Shown here: one piece after another, positions 1 through 9,679 of the stretch
How the letters are laid out: every line of letters starts with the position of its first letter
Position numbering within the stretch: the first letter of the stretch is position 1
Assembly (NCBI GenBank): GCA_903907615.1
Contig: CAIVOR010000192.1
Location: 1-10,804 of the forward strand
Direction of reading: 5' to 3'
Length of the DNA stretch: 10,804 nucleotides
From: an uncultured Microbacteriaceae bacterium
GTDB lineage: Bacteria > Actinomycetota > Actinomycetes > Actinomycetales > Microbacteriaceae
The notes under the pieces: model-generated
Told to the model about the DNA's origin: nothing
Seen by the model: the letters and a program-made list of their open reading frames with translations, nothing else
The model's database searches: none
Program-made: the position numbers and the translations under genes

Positions 1-1440
1 ATCTCGCAGGATCTCTTCGACTCCCGTCTCAAGCAGTCGCTGGCGGCGTCAGCCCGAGCACAGGTGGTCGCCCAGCAAATCTTTGACTCGGCCGACGTGG
101 TCGATCGAGCCGACGTGCAGACCGTGGTCAGCCAGGCCACCGTTGCGGTGCGCGATGCGTCGTCAAGCTCATGGCTCGCGCTTTACCGGTCGGCCGACCA
201 AGATAACAACCCGCTCTCACCGCAGGACTTCACCAGCGCCGAACTCAGTGGGGGAGTGATCACCAACGACCTCCGCGACGCCGTCAGTTCGGGAGCGGGA
301 CGACAGTATTGGCAATCCATCGAAGTTGTCGGCGCGACGGGGAGTCAACCGGGCGTCATCGTCGGGTCTCTCACAACCATCCCGGGCGTGGGTGATTACG
401 AGCTCTATATCGGTTTCGATTTTTCACAAGCAGCGGCAACGCTCGCGTTCATCCAACAGGTGCTCTGGTTCTCCGGCATCAGCCTGCTGGTGCTCATCGG
501 CGCCATCGCGTGGTTTGTGGCACGCCTAGTCGTGGTGCCAATCCGCACCGCAGCGGCCACCTCGCGAGAGTTTGCGGCGGGTGGCTTTGACGAACGGATT
601 CCGGTGGAGGGCGAGGACGTGATGGCCACGCTCGCGCAAAGCTTCAACGACATGGCCGACAGCCTTCAGGCGCAACTCCGAGAACTCAGCGCGATCTCGG
701 ATGTTCGCGAGCGTTTCGTGTCCGACGTTTCTCACGAACTGCGCACGCCGTTGGCCACCATGCGGTTGGCGTCGGATGTGGTCTTTGAAAATAGGGGGAG
801 CCTCGATGCCCCCTCGCGTCGTTCGGTCGAACTGCTGCACAAACAGATTGGGCGGTTCGAGGATCTGCTCACCGACCTACTTGAAATCAGTCGTTATGAC
901 GCCAAGACAGCAGCGCTCACCCGTGAGCCGACGAACCTCGTGACCCTCACCGAAGACGTGGTGGCGTCCATGCAAACGCTGGCCGAGGGGCGGGGGTCAC
1001 CCATCGTGATCTCGTCGCCCGGTGGACACTGCGAGGCAGAGATCGATCCTCGCCGCATTCGCCGCATCATTGTGAATTTGGTGGGCAACGCCGTGGAGCA
1101 CGGTGAGGCCAAACCCATCCGCGTCGAAATTGATTCCACCGCGACCGCGGTTGCCGTGGTGGTGGAGGACTCCGGCGTGGGCATGGGCCAAGACGAGGTG
1201 ACGCATATTTTTGAGCGGTTCTGGCGCGGTGATCCCTCTCGCCAACGCACGCTCGGCGGTACCGGACTCGGACTCGCCATCGCGTGGGAAGACGCACGCG
1301 TCCACGACGGCGCCATTGATGTGTGGGCCGAAGCGGGTCGCGGTGCGCGGTTCAGGCTCACGCTGCCGCGCACCCCGGGCGTTCCGGCGGGCGAATCACC
1401 TCTGGCCCTGGAGCCGACCGGCCTGGCGGCAGAGCGATGA
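1..1440 (+). CDS. mtrB: MtrB, two-component sensor histidine kinase (5' partial)
   Basis: Membrane sensor kinase that phosphorylates the response regulator MtrA, controlling cell-wall and division functions in actinobacteria. The frame is open from base 1, so the true start, the first membrane helix and part of the outer domain lie upstream. The GTG at 64 is internal. In window numbering (479 residues), 1 to about 150 is extracytoplasmic sensor domain and about 152-176 is the second membrane helix. HAMP follows to about 229. The HisKA domain carries SHELRTPL with the phospho-acceptor His245. The ATPase domain has the N box with Asn359 (IIVNLVGNAVEHG), the G1 box DSGVGMG from residue 390, the F box FERFWRGDPSR, and the G2 box GGTGLGLAI. 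All catalytic motifs are intact. The stop overlaps the lpqB start (ATGA). Calling it MtrB rather than a generic kinase rests on the downstream lpqB-comF-hpf-secA order, which is established for this locus. Confidence 0.95.
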   Translation: MSQDLFDSRLKQSLAASARAQVVAQQIFDSADVVDRADVQTVVSQATVAVRDASSSSWLALYRSADQDNNPLSPQDFTSAELSGGVITNDLRDAVSSGAGRQYWQSIEVVGATGSQPGVIVGSLTTIPGVGDYELYIGFDFSQAAATLAFIQQVLWFSGISLLVLIGAIAWFVARLVVVPIRTAAATSREFAAGGFDERIPVEGEDVMATLAQSFNDMADSLQAQLRELSAISDVRERFVSDVSHELRTPLATMRLASDVVFENRGSLDAPSRRSVELLHKQIGRFEDLLTDLLEISRYDAKTAALTREPTNLVTLTEDVVASMQTLAEGRGSPIVISSPGGHCEAEIDPRRIRRIIVNLVGNAVEHGEAKPIRVEIDSTATAVAVVVEDSGVGMGQDEVTHIFERFWRGDPSRQRTLGGTGLGLAIAWEDARVHDGAIDVWAEAGRGARFRLTLPRTPGVPAGESPLALEPTGLAAER

Positions 1441-3176
1441 CCGGGCGGGAACTCGACGTGTCGCGGTCACATCGTTCGATGCGTCACCTCAGACGTCGAG
1501 CGGTTGGCGTGGTTGCCGCGGTGGTGGTGGCCGCCGTCGCGCTTTCGGGATGTTCGGGGATACCGCGCTCAGGTGGTGTTAACGAGGGTGGCGATATCGC
1601 TGGCCCGGTTGCGGCAGACATCGAATTTCTTCCCGCGGGGCCCGTGGCCGACGCCGCGCCCGCCGTCATCTTGCGCGGATTTCTTGAGGCCGCATCGAGC
1701 CCACAGAACGACTTTGCCATTGCGCGCCAGTTCCTCACCCCCGTTGCGAGCGACACGTGGAACCCCAGCTCCATGACTCTTGTTGACTCTGGCGTCCGCC
1801 CGAGTAGTGAGCTGAGCGACACATCCATCAGCATCGGCGTGGATGCCTCGGCCGTTCTTGACGCGGAGGGTCGATTCACGCAACAGCAATCACCGGTTCA
1901 CGTTGACGTGGCGTACACGTTTGAGCGGGTGGGCGGACAGTGGCGAATCGGTGGACTTCCGCCCGGAATCGTGATCGACAAGAACACCTTCCTTCAGGTG
2001 TTTCGTCAGACGAGCCTCTATTTCCTGTCTCCGGACAATCGACGTCTCGTTCCCGACGTGCGCTGGTTCCCCTCTCGAGCGTCGACCACCACGCGCATCG
2101 TGAAGGCGCTTCTCGAGGGACCCTCGGCGTGGCTCAGTTCCACGGGCGCTGCCACGAGCGCGTTTCCGCCGGGAACCACGCTCGTGGCGGACGCCGTGCC
2201 GGTGCAGGACGGGGTGGCAATCGTTGACCTGAGTGCGCAGAGCCTGCGCGCGTCCGTGGTGGCAAAGTCGCTCATGAAGATTCAACTCGAAGCCTCGCTC
2301 ACGCAGGTGTCGACCGTGCGCAGCGTGGAGTTGCAGATTCTGGGGAGCACGCAGCGTTCCCAGGGCACCGGTGTCACCGTCGCCCAAATGATGCCCACCG
2401 TTGACGCCAGACCGGTCGTGATTCGGGACGGGAAACTCGGACTCCTGTCGAGCGCGAGTGTTGAGGTCCTCACGCGGGTGGGCACACGTGGCGTCGATCT
2501 GTCCACTGTCACGGCCGGAACGCTGTCCTCTGACGGGAGCCGCCTGGCCGTGGTGACCGCCGAGGGAGTGTGGGCCACGGACACAACGGGGTCACTGACA
2601 CTGAGGGATTCGCGCCCAGGCCTCGTGGCCCCCGCTGTCGATGACTACGGCAATGTCTGGACGGTTCCACGCAACGATCCCAGCCAAGTGCAGACATACG
2701 CCGCCGACGGCACGATGACCCTTGTGACCGTGCCGTGGGTCGATGCCGACAGCATTGTTTCCCTGCGCCTTTCCGTTGATGGACAGCGTGCCGTCATCAT
2801 GTACGTCGTCGACGATCGAACGCGCGTCGTGGTTGCGAGCGTGGCCCGCGATGAGCGCGGCATCCCCTCCGAGCTGGGCACGCCCATTGATCTCGTTGCT
2901 CCCGCGGGCTATCCGGTGGACGCCGTCTGGCTCGATGCCATCACGGTTGCCGTGGCGGGTTCGGATGGTTCAGGTAATGGGAGCATCGTGCGGCAGGTGG
3001 TCGGCGGCGAATCTCAGAGTTATGCGAGGGCCGGATCGGTGGTGAGTTTGTCGGGCGGAAGTGCCGTCACCCAATTGCACGTTCTCAAGCGTGACGGTGT
3101 GCTTGACCAGCCCCGTGGAACAACGGCGTGGTACGTGACCGCCACAGGAATCACCGCCCTGCTGACCGTGCAGTAG
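1437..3176 (+). CDS. lpqB: LpqB, MtrAB-associated lipoprotein with GerMN and beta-propeller domains
   Basis: Predicted secreted lipoprotein of 579 residues, close to the usual LpqB length. LpqB is known to interact with the extracellular part of MtrB and modulate MtrA phosphorylation in mycobacteria. The ATG at 1437 overlaps the mtrB stop by 4 nt. It gives a basic n-region (MRHLRRR), a hydrophobic stretch of about 15 residues and the lipobox LSGC, with Cys39 as the predicted lipidation site. A Met at residue 15 (base 1479) is an alternative start that keeps the signal. The frame is also open upstream to 1323, but that would bury the signal peptide behind 38 residues encoded within mtrB. Residues about 205-303 resemble a GerMN domain (VRWFPS, ALLEGPS). 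The C-terminal half has the repeated Val/Asp/Gly strand pattern of the LpqB beta-propeller. There is no strong Shine-Dalgarno, so translational coupling to mtrB is likely. Confidence 0.94.
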   Translation: MTGRELDVSRSHRSMRHLRRRAVGVVAAVVVAAVALSGCSGIPRSGGVNEGGDIAGPVAADIEFLPAGPVADAAPAVILRGFLEAASSPQNDFAIARQFLTPVASDTWNPSSMTLVDSGVRPSSELSDTSISIGVDASAVLDAEGRFTQQQSPVHVDVAYTFERVGGQWRIGGLPPGIVIDKNTFLQVFRQTSLYFLSPDNRRLVPDVRWFPSRASTTTRIVKALLEGPSAWLSSTGAATSAFPPGTTLVADAVPVQDGVAIVDLSAQSLRASVVAKSLMKIQLEASLTQVSTVRSVELQILGSTQRSQGTGVTVAQMMPTVDARPVVIRDGKLGLLSSASVEVLTRVGTRGVDLSTVTAGTLSSDGSRLAVVTAEGVWATDTTGSLTLRDSRPGLVAPAVDDYGNVWTVPRNDPSQVQTYAADGTMTLVTVPWVDADSIVSLRLSVDGQRAVIMYVVDDRTRVVVASVARDERGIPSELGTPIDLVAPAGYPVDAVWLDAITVAVAGSDGSGNGSIVRQVVGGESQSYARAGSVVSLSGGSAVTQLHVLKRDGVLDQPRGTTAWYVTATGITALLTVQ

Positions 3177-3204
3177 CACGGGCCTGTCGTCCGCTTCCCG
3201 CACG

Positions 3205-3239
3205 GATGCCGATATCCACAACGTCGCGCAACAGGCATC
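3205..3239 (+). repeat. Weak inverted repeat in the lpqB-comF gap
   Basis: GATGCC (3205-3210) and GGCATC (3234-3239) form a perfect 6-bp inverted repeat with a 23-nt loop. No T-run follows. It could be a weak terminator or processing site, or chance. The rest of the 94-nt gap (3177-3270) shows no clear promoter or ribosome binding site. Confidence 0.25.
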
Positions 3240-3270
3240 TGGCGGCAGGGCCGAACGCGACACTCGTGAG

Positions 3271-3945
3271 GTGACCCGCATCAGCACAGTGATCAGCGCT
3301 CTCGCGGACCTCGTTGTGCCCGTGGTGTGTCTCGTGTGTGGCGAACTCGACGAGCCACTGTGTGGTTCCTGCGAGCGACGCCTCCTCTCCTCGGGGGTGA
3401 CACGTCGTACCATTGCCGTTCCCGGGTATCCGCACGTCATCGGCCACGCTGCAGTTGTGGCGGGCCCGGAACTCTTGCGTCTCGTCACGGCGTATAAAGA
3501 CTCTGGCCGTTCGGATCTTGCCCCGCTGTTGGGCAGGCTGATGAGTGCGCACCTGCCTCCTCCTGGATTGGTCGATGCCGCGGTCGTGGTTGATGTTCCG
3601 CAATCGCGGCGGGCGTACGTTCGGCGCGGATGGCATCCCGTGCGCGCGTTGGCGCGTGCTGCGGGGTATTCCCTCACTCGGGCGCTCGAGCTGCGGGCCC
3701 GTCACGTCGACCAAACCACGCTCTCCCGTGAGGCGCGCTGGCAGAACGTGGCGCAGACAATGCGCGTCACCGCCGGTGCAATCGATGACATCCGCGGTCG
3801 CCGGGTGACCATCGTCGATGATGTGATCACCACGGGAGCCACCGTCTCCGAGGCGGCGCGCGCCCTCTGGGTCGCAGGCGCTCGCGACGTGACCGCTGTG
3901 GCGCTGGCTTCCGTTCAGCGTGCGTCACAAGAAACTCACAGGTGA
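3271..3945 (+). CDS. ComF/GntX-family phosphoribosyltransferase-like protein
   Basis: Protein of 224 residues with the two-part architecture of the ComF family. An N-terminal zinc-ribbon-like four-cysteine motif (Cys20, Cys23, Cys31, Cys34; CLVC...CGSC) is followed by a type I phosphoribosyltransferase fold. The PRPP-binding loop VTIVDDVITTGAT is at residues 179-191, with the expected paired Asp183-Asp184. ComF proteins are linked to DNA uptake in naturally competent bacteria. In actinobacteria this ortholog (Rv3242c position) has no settled role, so a competence function should not be assumed. The start is uncertain. GTG 3271 is taken as the longest GTG or ATG start, but its Shine-Dalgarno is poor. 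GTG 3289 would still leave the first cysteine 14 residues in, as in many ComF proteins. The frame stays open back through the 3' end of lpqB without a standard start. Co-transcription with lpqB and hpf is plausible. Confidence 0.85.
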   Translation: MTRISTVISALADLVVPVVCLVCGELDEPLCGSCERRLLSSGVTRRTIAVPGYPHVIGHAAVVAGPELLRLVTAYKDSGRSDLAPLLGRLMSAHLPPPGLVDAAVVVDVPQSRRAYVRRGWHPVRALARAAGYSLTRALELRARHVDQTTLSREARWQNVAQTMRVTAGAIDDIRGRRVTIVDDVITTGATVSEAARALWVAGARDVTAVALASVQRASQETHR

Positions 3946-3946
3946 A

Positions 3947-3980
3947 ACGCTAGGACTCTGTGGAGTAACAGGACTAGCGT
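3947..3980 (+). repeat. 34-bp inverted repeat (stem-loop) after comF
   Basis: ACGCTAG (3947-3953) and CTAGCGT (3974-3980) are perfect 7-nt arms beginning 2 nt after the comF stop. The 20-nt interior can form a second short helix, TCTGT (3957-3961) with ACAGG (3968-3972), including one G-U pair and closing a GGAGTA loop. AGGACT also occurs twice (3952-3957 and 3970-3975). No T-run follows, so this is not a classic intrinsic terminator. It could be a protein-binding site or an RNA structure ahead of hpf. Confidence 0.45.
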
Positions 3981-4010
3981 GTGGTCATATCCACCGGGGC
4001 GCGAAGGAAT

Positions 4011-4030
4011 CCGCCACACACAGTTGGCGG
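4011..4030 (+). repeat. Hairpin in the hpf leader
   Basis: CCGCCA (4011-4016) and TGGCGG (4025-4030) form a perfect 6-bp stem with an 8-nt loop. It ends 12 nt before the hpf ribosome binding site, so it may stabilise the leader or affect access to that site. Confidence 0.35.
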
Positions 4031-4042
4031 CACGCTCAGCAC

Positions 4043-4048
4043 AGGAGG
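4043..4048 (+). promoter_or_regulatory. Strong ribosome binding site for hpf
   Basis: AGGAGG with a 5-nt spacer to ATG 4054. This fixes the hpf start and rules out the longer in-frame reading from 3979, which would add 25 residues unlike the family. Confidence 0.85.
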
Positions 4049-4053
4049 TCGCC

Positions 4054-4506
4054 ATGGAACTGCACATCGTCGGACGTCACATCGAAATTACGGATCGTTT
4101 TCGTAATCATGTCGACAGCAAAATCGTCAAGATCACTCAGTTCGATACCAAGGCCCAAGACCTCCACATCACGGTCAATCGTCATCACGCCGGCAAAGGT
4201 CTTATTGGCAGTGACCGGGTGGAACTCACGCTCGTCTGCCCGGGTCACACGTACCGCGCCGAATCTGATGGTGAAGACAAGTACGGAGCTTTTGATCTGG
4301 CATTCGGTCACCTGATTGATCAGATGCGCAAGAACAAGGACAAGCAGAAGGTGCACCGTGGCGGCAACCACCGCCCCCTGTCCGTTCACGAGGCGAGTGC
4401 GCACGCGTTTAGCGAGGTCGACATCGAGCCCGCTTCTGCCGAAGCCATCGAGCGCGTCGCCACGGGGCCCACGCGCACCCTGGGACCGGTTGATCGCGCA
4501 AGTTAG
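4054..4506 (+). CDS. hpf: Ribosome hibernation promoting factor (HPF/RaiA), C-terminal domain absent
   Basis: Protein of 150 residues. Residues 1 to about 103 match the S30AE/RaiA ribosome-binding domain: an opening MELHIVGRH, the conserved ITDRFRNHV helix, and a basic second helix with KNKDKQKV. The factor binds the decoding centre of idle ribosomes and blocks translation. Actinobacterial proteins at this position (Rv3241c type) normally run well past 200 residues. They carry a C-terminal dimerisation domain that pairs ribosomes. Here only the linker (SVHEASAHAF and following) remains and a TAG ends the protein. I see no remnant of the missing domain in any frame of the following 118 nt. The truncation could be a genuine lineage feature or a sequencing artefact, although no obvious frameshift site is visible. 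The strong AGGAGG makes the start certain. It lies upstream of secA as in other actinobacteria. Confidence 0.9.
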   Translation: MELHIVGRHIEITDRFRNHVDSKIVKITQFDTKAQDLHITVNRHHAGKGLIGSDRVELTLVCPGHTYRAESDGEDKYGAFDLAFGHLIDQMRKNKDKQKVHRGGNHRPLSVHEASAHAFSEVDIEPASAEAIERVATGPTRTLGPVDRAS

Positions 4507-4533
4507 GCGCACTCAGCGGCACTCAAGGTAAGC

Positions 4534-4575
4534 CGAGGCCAAACCGGTAGCATAGAAGCGGTCGGTTTGGTCTCG
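4534..4575 (+). promoter_or_regulatory. 13-bp hairpin in the hpf-secA gap (secA leader or hpf terminator)
   Basis: CGAGGCCAAACCG (4534-4546) pairs with CGGTTTGGTCTCG (4563-4575) along 13 positions, with one G-U wobble and a 16-nt loop. No T-run follows, so intrinsic termination would be inefficient. The loop contains TAGCAT (4548-4553), a possible -10 box, but no convincing -35 sits at the right distance. Confidence 0.55.
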
Positions 4576-4582
4576 AACCGAC
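4561..4582 (+). promoter_or_regulatory. Alternative hairpin in the secA leader
   Basis: GTCGGTT (4561-4567) and AACCGAC (4576-4582) are perfect 7-nt arms with an 8-nt loop. They share bases 4563-4567 with the 3' arm of the larger hairpin, so the two structures cannot coexist. A further 6-bp stem, CGAACT (4587-4592) with AGTTCG (4600-4605), follows before the secA ribosome binding site. The arrangement resembles an attenuator, but regulation is inferred. Confidence 0.4.
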
Positions 4583-4624
4583 GCCTCGAACTCACCAGCA
4601 GTTCGTCAACGTACGGAGTTTGTT

Positions 4625-7444
<2,820 letters not shown>

Positions 7445-7461
7445 ACGCCACTTGCGAGAAA

Positions 7462-7487
7462 CCGATGTCCGTGATTGCGGGCATCGG
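7462..7487. terminator. Bidirectional terminator-like hairpin between convergent secA and MFS genes
   Basis: CCGATGTCCG (7462-7471) pairs with CGGGCATCGG (7478-7487), giving a 10-bp G+C-rich stem with one G-U wobble and a 6-nt loop. On the minus strand it is followed by TTTCTC, a short U-rich tail suited to ending the MFS transcript. On the plus strand no T-run follows, so secA termination here would be less certain. The position, 17 nt after the secA stop and 11 nt beyond the MFS stop, supports the call. Confidence 0.65.
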
Positions 7488-7498
7488 CGTCGGGCGAT

Positions 7499-8734
7499 CT
7501 ATTCGGGAGCGGCGTCAACCATAACCCGCTTGCGCAGCACGATCAGCGGGAAGATGCCCACGAGCGACGTGGCGATAATGATGATGAACTCGAGCGTCCA
7601 GTCACTTGAGAAACTGTGGATCAGTCCCACGGCGAGGGGTCCCAAGGCGCCGATGAGGTAGCCAACCCCCTGAGACATTCCACTGAGGGCCACGGCTCCG
7701 GCCGGGCTGGACGTCCGCAGGTTGATGAGCACGAGAGTCAGAGTGAAGAAGATCACTCCGAATCCGCTCAGGGCCACCCACAGCCAGGTGAGCGTGGTGG
7801 GCAGGAACCACAGGCCGAGAGCGCCGATGATGATGACGGCGATGCCGAAGACAATCAAGGGCGAGACGGATTTTGCCCGCACGATCAGAAGCGGCGCGAT
7901 GATGCTGTTGGGGAGTGCCATGGCGGTGTAGAGCGCCAGCATAAGACCCGATTCGGACTCCGACATTCCCGCGCGCTCCTGCAGCATGACGGGAAGCCAG
8001 GCCCACATGATGTAGCAATTGAATGAGGCAATGGCGAACGAGACCGTAATCGCCCATGACGCCTTCGATCGCCACACGCGACCGGTGACACCAACGTTCG
8101 ACACCTGTGCCAGTGGAGTGGCGTGTCCGCGCTCCCTAATGATTTGACCGATCCACGGGACCAACGCGATTATCGCGATGTACCCCCACACAGCGATTGA
8201 CGTGCGCCAATCGGCCGCCGAGGCGATGGGGGCCGCGAGGTAGGCCGGAACGACACTTCCCAGGACGGCCATGAAGCCGTAGATGGTTGACATGCCGCCG
8301 ATGCGGTCGGGGTAGAACTTCTTGACCAGGGGAGGCAGAAGAACGTTGGCCGCGCCGGTGCCCGCCAACGAGAAGAACGTCCACGCGAGAAAACTGCCGG
8401 TATCGTGCGACAGCGAGCGAGCAATTTCGCCAATACCAATGACGCCGGCGGCCAGGATGATGGACCACTCCAAACCAATGCGTCGCGCCAACGCCGGGGT
8501 AACGGCGCCAAAGATGGCGAAGGTGAAGGGCGCAAGCATTCCCAGAAGTCCGACGGTCAGGGCATCGAAGTTGATGTCCTTCTCGATGGTCAGCAGGATG
8601 GGGGACACGGCGGTGGCTGCCGAGCGCAGACCAAAGGCCACGACCACGATTCCGGCAAAAACGAGAAAACGCCCACGGATGAGCGCACGTGTGTCGGGCT
8701 GGGCGTTCTGATTCTCCGGCTTGGCTGAGGTCAC
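7499..8734 (-). CDS. MFS transporter, CynX/NimT-like
   Basis: Integral membrane permease of 411 residues with about 12 hydrophobic helices, the normal size for a single MFS unit. The first helix region (FGLRSAATAVSPIL) and the loop motif NVLLPPLVKKFYP resemble the CynX/NimT family. Named members of that family have been linked to cyanate or 2-nitroimidazole transport, but most have unknown substrates, and none can be assigned here. The GTG start at 8734 is the only usable one. An in-frame TGA lies three codons upstream and the first membrane helix begins about 20 residues in. GGGAG precedes it by only 2 nt, an unusually short spacing. The gene is convergent with secA and divergent from the hydrolases, with a 154-nt shared upstream region. 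No cyanase or nitroimidazole gene is nearby, so the transported compound is open. Confidence 0.88.
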   Translation of the reverse strand: MTSAKPENQNAQPDTRALIRGRFLVFAGIVVVAFGLRSAATAVSPILLTIEKDINFDALTVGLLGMLAPFTFAIFGAVTPALARRIGLEWSIILAAGVIGIGEIARSLSHDTGSFLAWTFFSLAGTGAANVLLPPLVKKFYPDRIGGMSTIYGFMAVLGSVVPAYLAAPIASAADWRTSIAVWGYIAIIALVPWIGQIIRERGHATPLAQVSNVGVTGRVWRSKASWAITVSFAIASFNCYIMWAWLPVMLQERAGMSESESGLMLALYTAMALPNSIIAPLLIVRAKSVSPLIVFGIAVIIIGALGLWFLPTTLTWLWVALSGFGVIFFTLTLVLINLRTSSPAGAVALSGMSQGVGYLIGALGPLAVGLIHSFSSDWTLEFIIIIATSLVGIFPLIVLRKRVMVDAAPE

Positions 8735-8808
8735 GGCTCCCAGTCAATCAAACTATTTGTGCCCCGCCCTATGATTTGCGCGCCGGAATCTTCTTCACGC
8801 CCCGTCCC

Positions 8809-8837
8809 TTGTCGTGGGTTCGGTGCGCCGGTAGAGT
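8809..8837 (+). promoter_or_regulatory. Putative sigma-70-type promoter for the hydrolase pair
   Basis: TTGTCG (8809-8814) and TAGAGT (8832-8837) are separated by exactly 17 nt. This would start transcription near 8844, about 45 nt before the first hydrolase. The match to consensus is partial. No equally good promoter is seen before the second hydrolase, so the pair may be one transcript. Confidence 0.45.
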
Positions 8838-8847
8838 CACAATAAGA

Positions 8848-8860
8848 AGCCCTGTGGGCT
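8848..8860 (+). repeat. Short hairpin in the 5' leader of the first hydrolase
   Basis: AGCCC (8848-8852), a TGT loop and GGGCT (8856-8860) form a perfect 5-bp hairpin near the predicted transcript start and 16 nt ahead of the ribosome binding site. It may protect the mRNA end; no riboswitch fold is recognised. Confidence 0.35.
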
Positions 8861-8888
8861 AACCGTCGACGCAACGAAAGAGGTTCTC

Positions 8889-9620
8889 ATGGCACGCATT
8901 GTTCTCGTTCACGGAGCATTTCACGAAAAGTCGTGCTGGGACGGTGCCAAGGCGAGTCTCGAGTCACGGGGACATCGCGTTGAAACGCTTGACCTTCCCG
9001 GACATGGTGCCGATACCACGCCACTCGAACAGGTCACCCTTCAGGCCTACGCCGACCGGGTGGTCGAACAGCTGAAGTCTGATTCAGAACCAGCTGTTTT
9101 GGTGGGTCACAGTATGGGTGGCATGGTGGTCACTCAGGCGGCTGATGATTTTCTTTCCGGCGGGGGCGAACTGAACCAGGTCATTTACGCCTCGGCGTTC
9201 TTACCGGAGGACGGACAGAGCTTGGTTGATCTCGCGGGACTGCCCGAAGGCGCGGGCGATATGGTGCAGGCGAATGTGCAGGTGTCTGGCGAACCCCCCA
9301 TCGGTGTTTTGGCCACGGAGCACGCCATTGCCGCGTTCTATGGCGAGTGCGACCCGGCAGTTGCCCTAGCGGCGGCTGAGCGCCTCGGCCCCCAGCCCAT
9401 CCTCGCGTTCGTGATGCCGGTGAGCATTGACAACAGCCGACAGGTCACTCGGCGCTATGTCATTACCGGTAAAGACAAGGCGCTGCCGACTGCACTTCAG
9501 CGTCGACTCGCACAGCATGCCAGCATCGTTGAGGTCGCTGAGATTGACACGGATCACTCAGCATTCCTCTCGCGCACGGACGAATTTGTCGACATTATCG
9601 ACAGGTTTGCTCGCAGCTAA
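8889..9620 (+). CDS. Alpha/beta hydrolase (methyl-esterase/hydroxynitrile-lyase-like), first of tandem pair
   Basis: Probable cytoplasmic esterase of 243 residues with no signal peptide. It opens with MARIVLVHGA, where HGA is the oxyanion-hole turn. The nucleophile elbow GHSMGG places Ser75, Asp196 lies in YVITGKDKALP, and His223 lies in DTDHSAF. Together these form a complete catalytic triad. The spacing and the closing DHSAFLSRTDEF pattern resemble the plant salicylate-binding-protein-2 / hydroxynitrile-lyase branch and its many bacterial relatives. Those relatives are mostly esterases of unknown substrate. The cap region has FYGECDP, common in actinobacterial members. AAAGAGG (8877-8883) with a 5-nt spacer fixes the ATG. 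The likely promoter lies at 8809-8837. It is followed 70 nt later by a close paralogue, and both share the C-terminus DRFARS. The physiological substrate cannot be read from the sequence. Confidence 0.9.
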   Translation: MARIVLVHGAFHEKSCWDGAKASLESRGHRVETLDLPGHGADTTPLEQVTLQAYADRVVEQLKSDSEPAVLVGHSMGGMVVTQAADDFLSGGGELNQVIYASAFLPEDGQSLVDLAGLPEGAGDMVQANVQVSGEPPIGVLATEHAIAAFYGECDPAVALAAAERLGPQPILAFVMPVSIDNSRQVTRRYVITGKDKALPTALQRRLAQHASIVEVAEIDTDHSAFLSRTDEFVDIIDRFARS

Positions 9621-9643
9621 ACCTCCGCACTGCGTCACTCTCT

Positions 9644-9663
9644 CGAACCATGTGTGTGGTTCG
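9644..9663 (+). repeat. Hairpin between the two hydrolase genes
   Basis: CGAACCA (9644-9650) and TGGTTCG (9657-9663) form a perfect 7-bp stem with a TGTGTG loop, midway in the 70-nt gap. There is no T-run, so it is not a strong terminator. It could be a partial terminator, an mRNA processing or stability element, or a dyad bound by a regulator. Confidence 0.5.
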
Positions 9664-9679
9664 GTCCTCACAGAGCGAG

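Noticed and set aside
1323..1436. N-terminal extension of LpqB
   Set aside because: It would place 38 residues ahead of the lipoprotein signal and lies wholly within mtrB; the ATGA overlap start fits better.
2970..3714. Minus-strand frames spanning the lpqB-comF gap
   Set aside because: They are Arg/Ser/Thr-rich and overlap two supported plus-strand genes. They have no start signal or domain.
3979..4053. N-terminal extension of HPF
   Set aside because: The strong AGGAGG at 4043-4048 and the family N-terminus at 4054 define the start.
8750..8755. TAGTTT on the minus strand as a -10 box for the transporter gene
   Set aside because: No acceptable -35 hexamer is present at 16-18 nt, and the leader would be only about 8 nt long; too weak to annotate.
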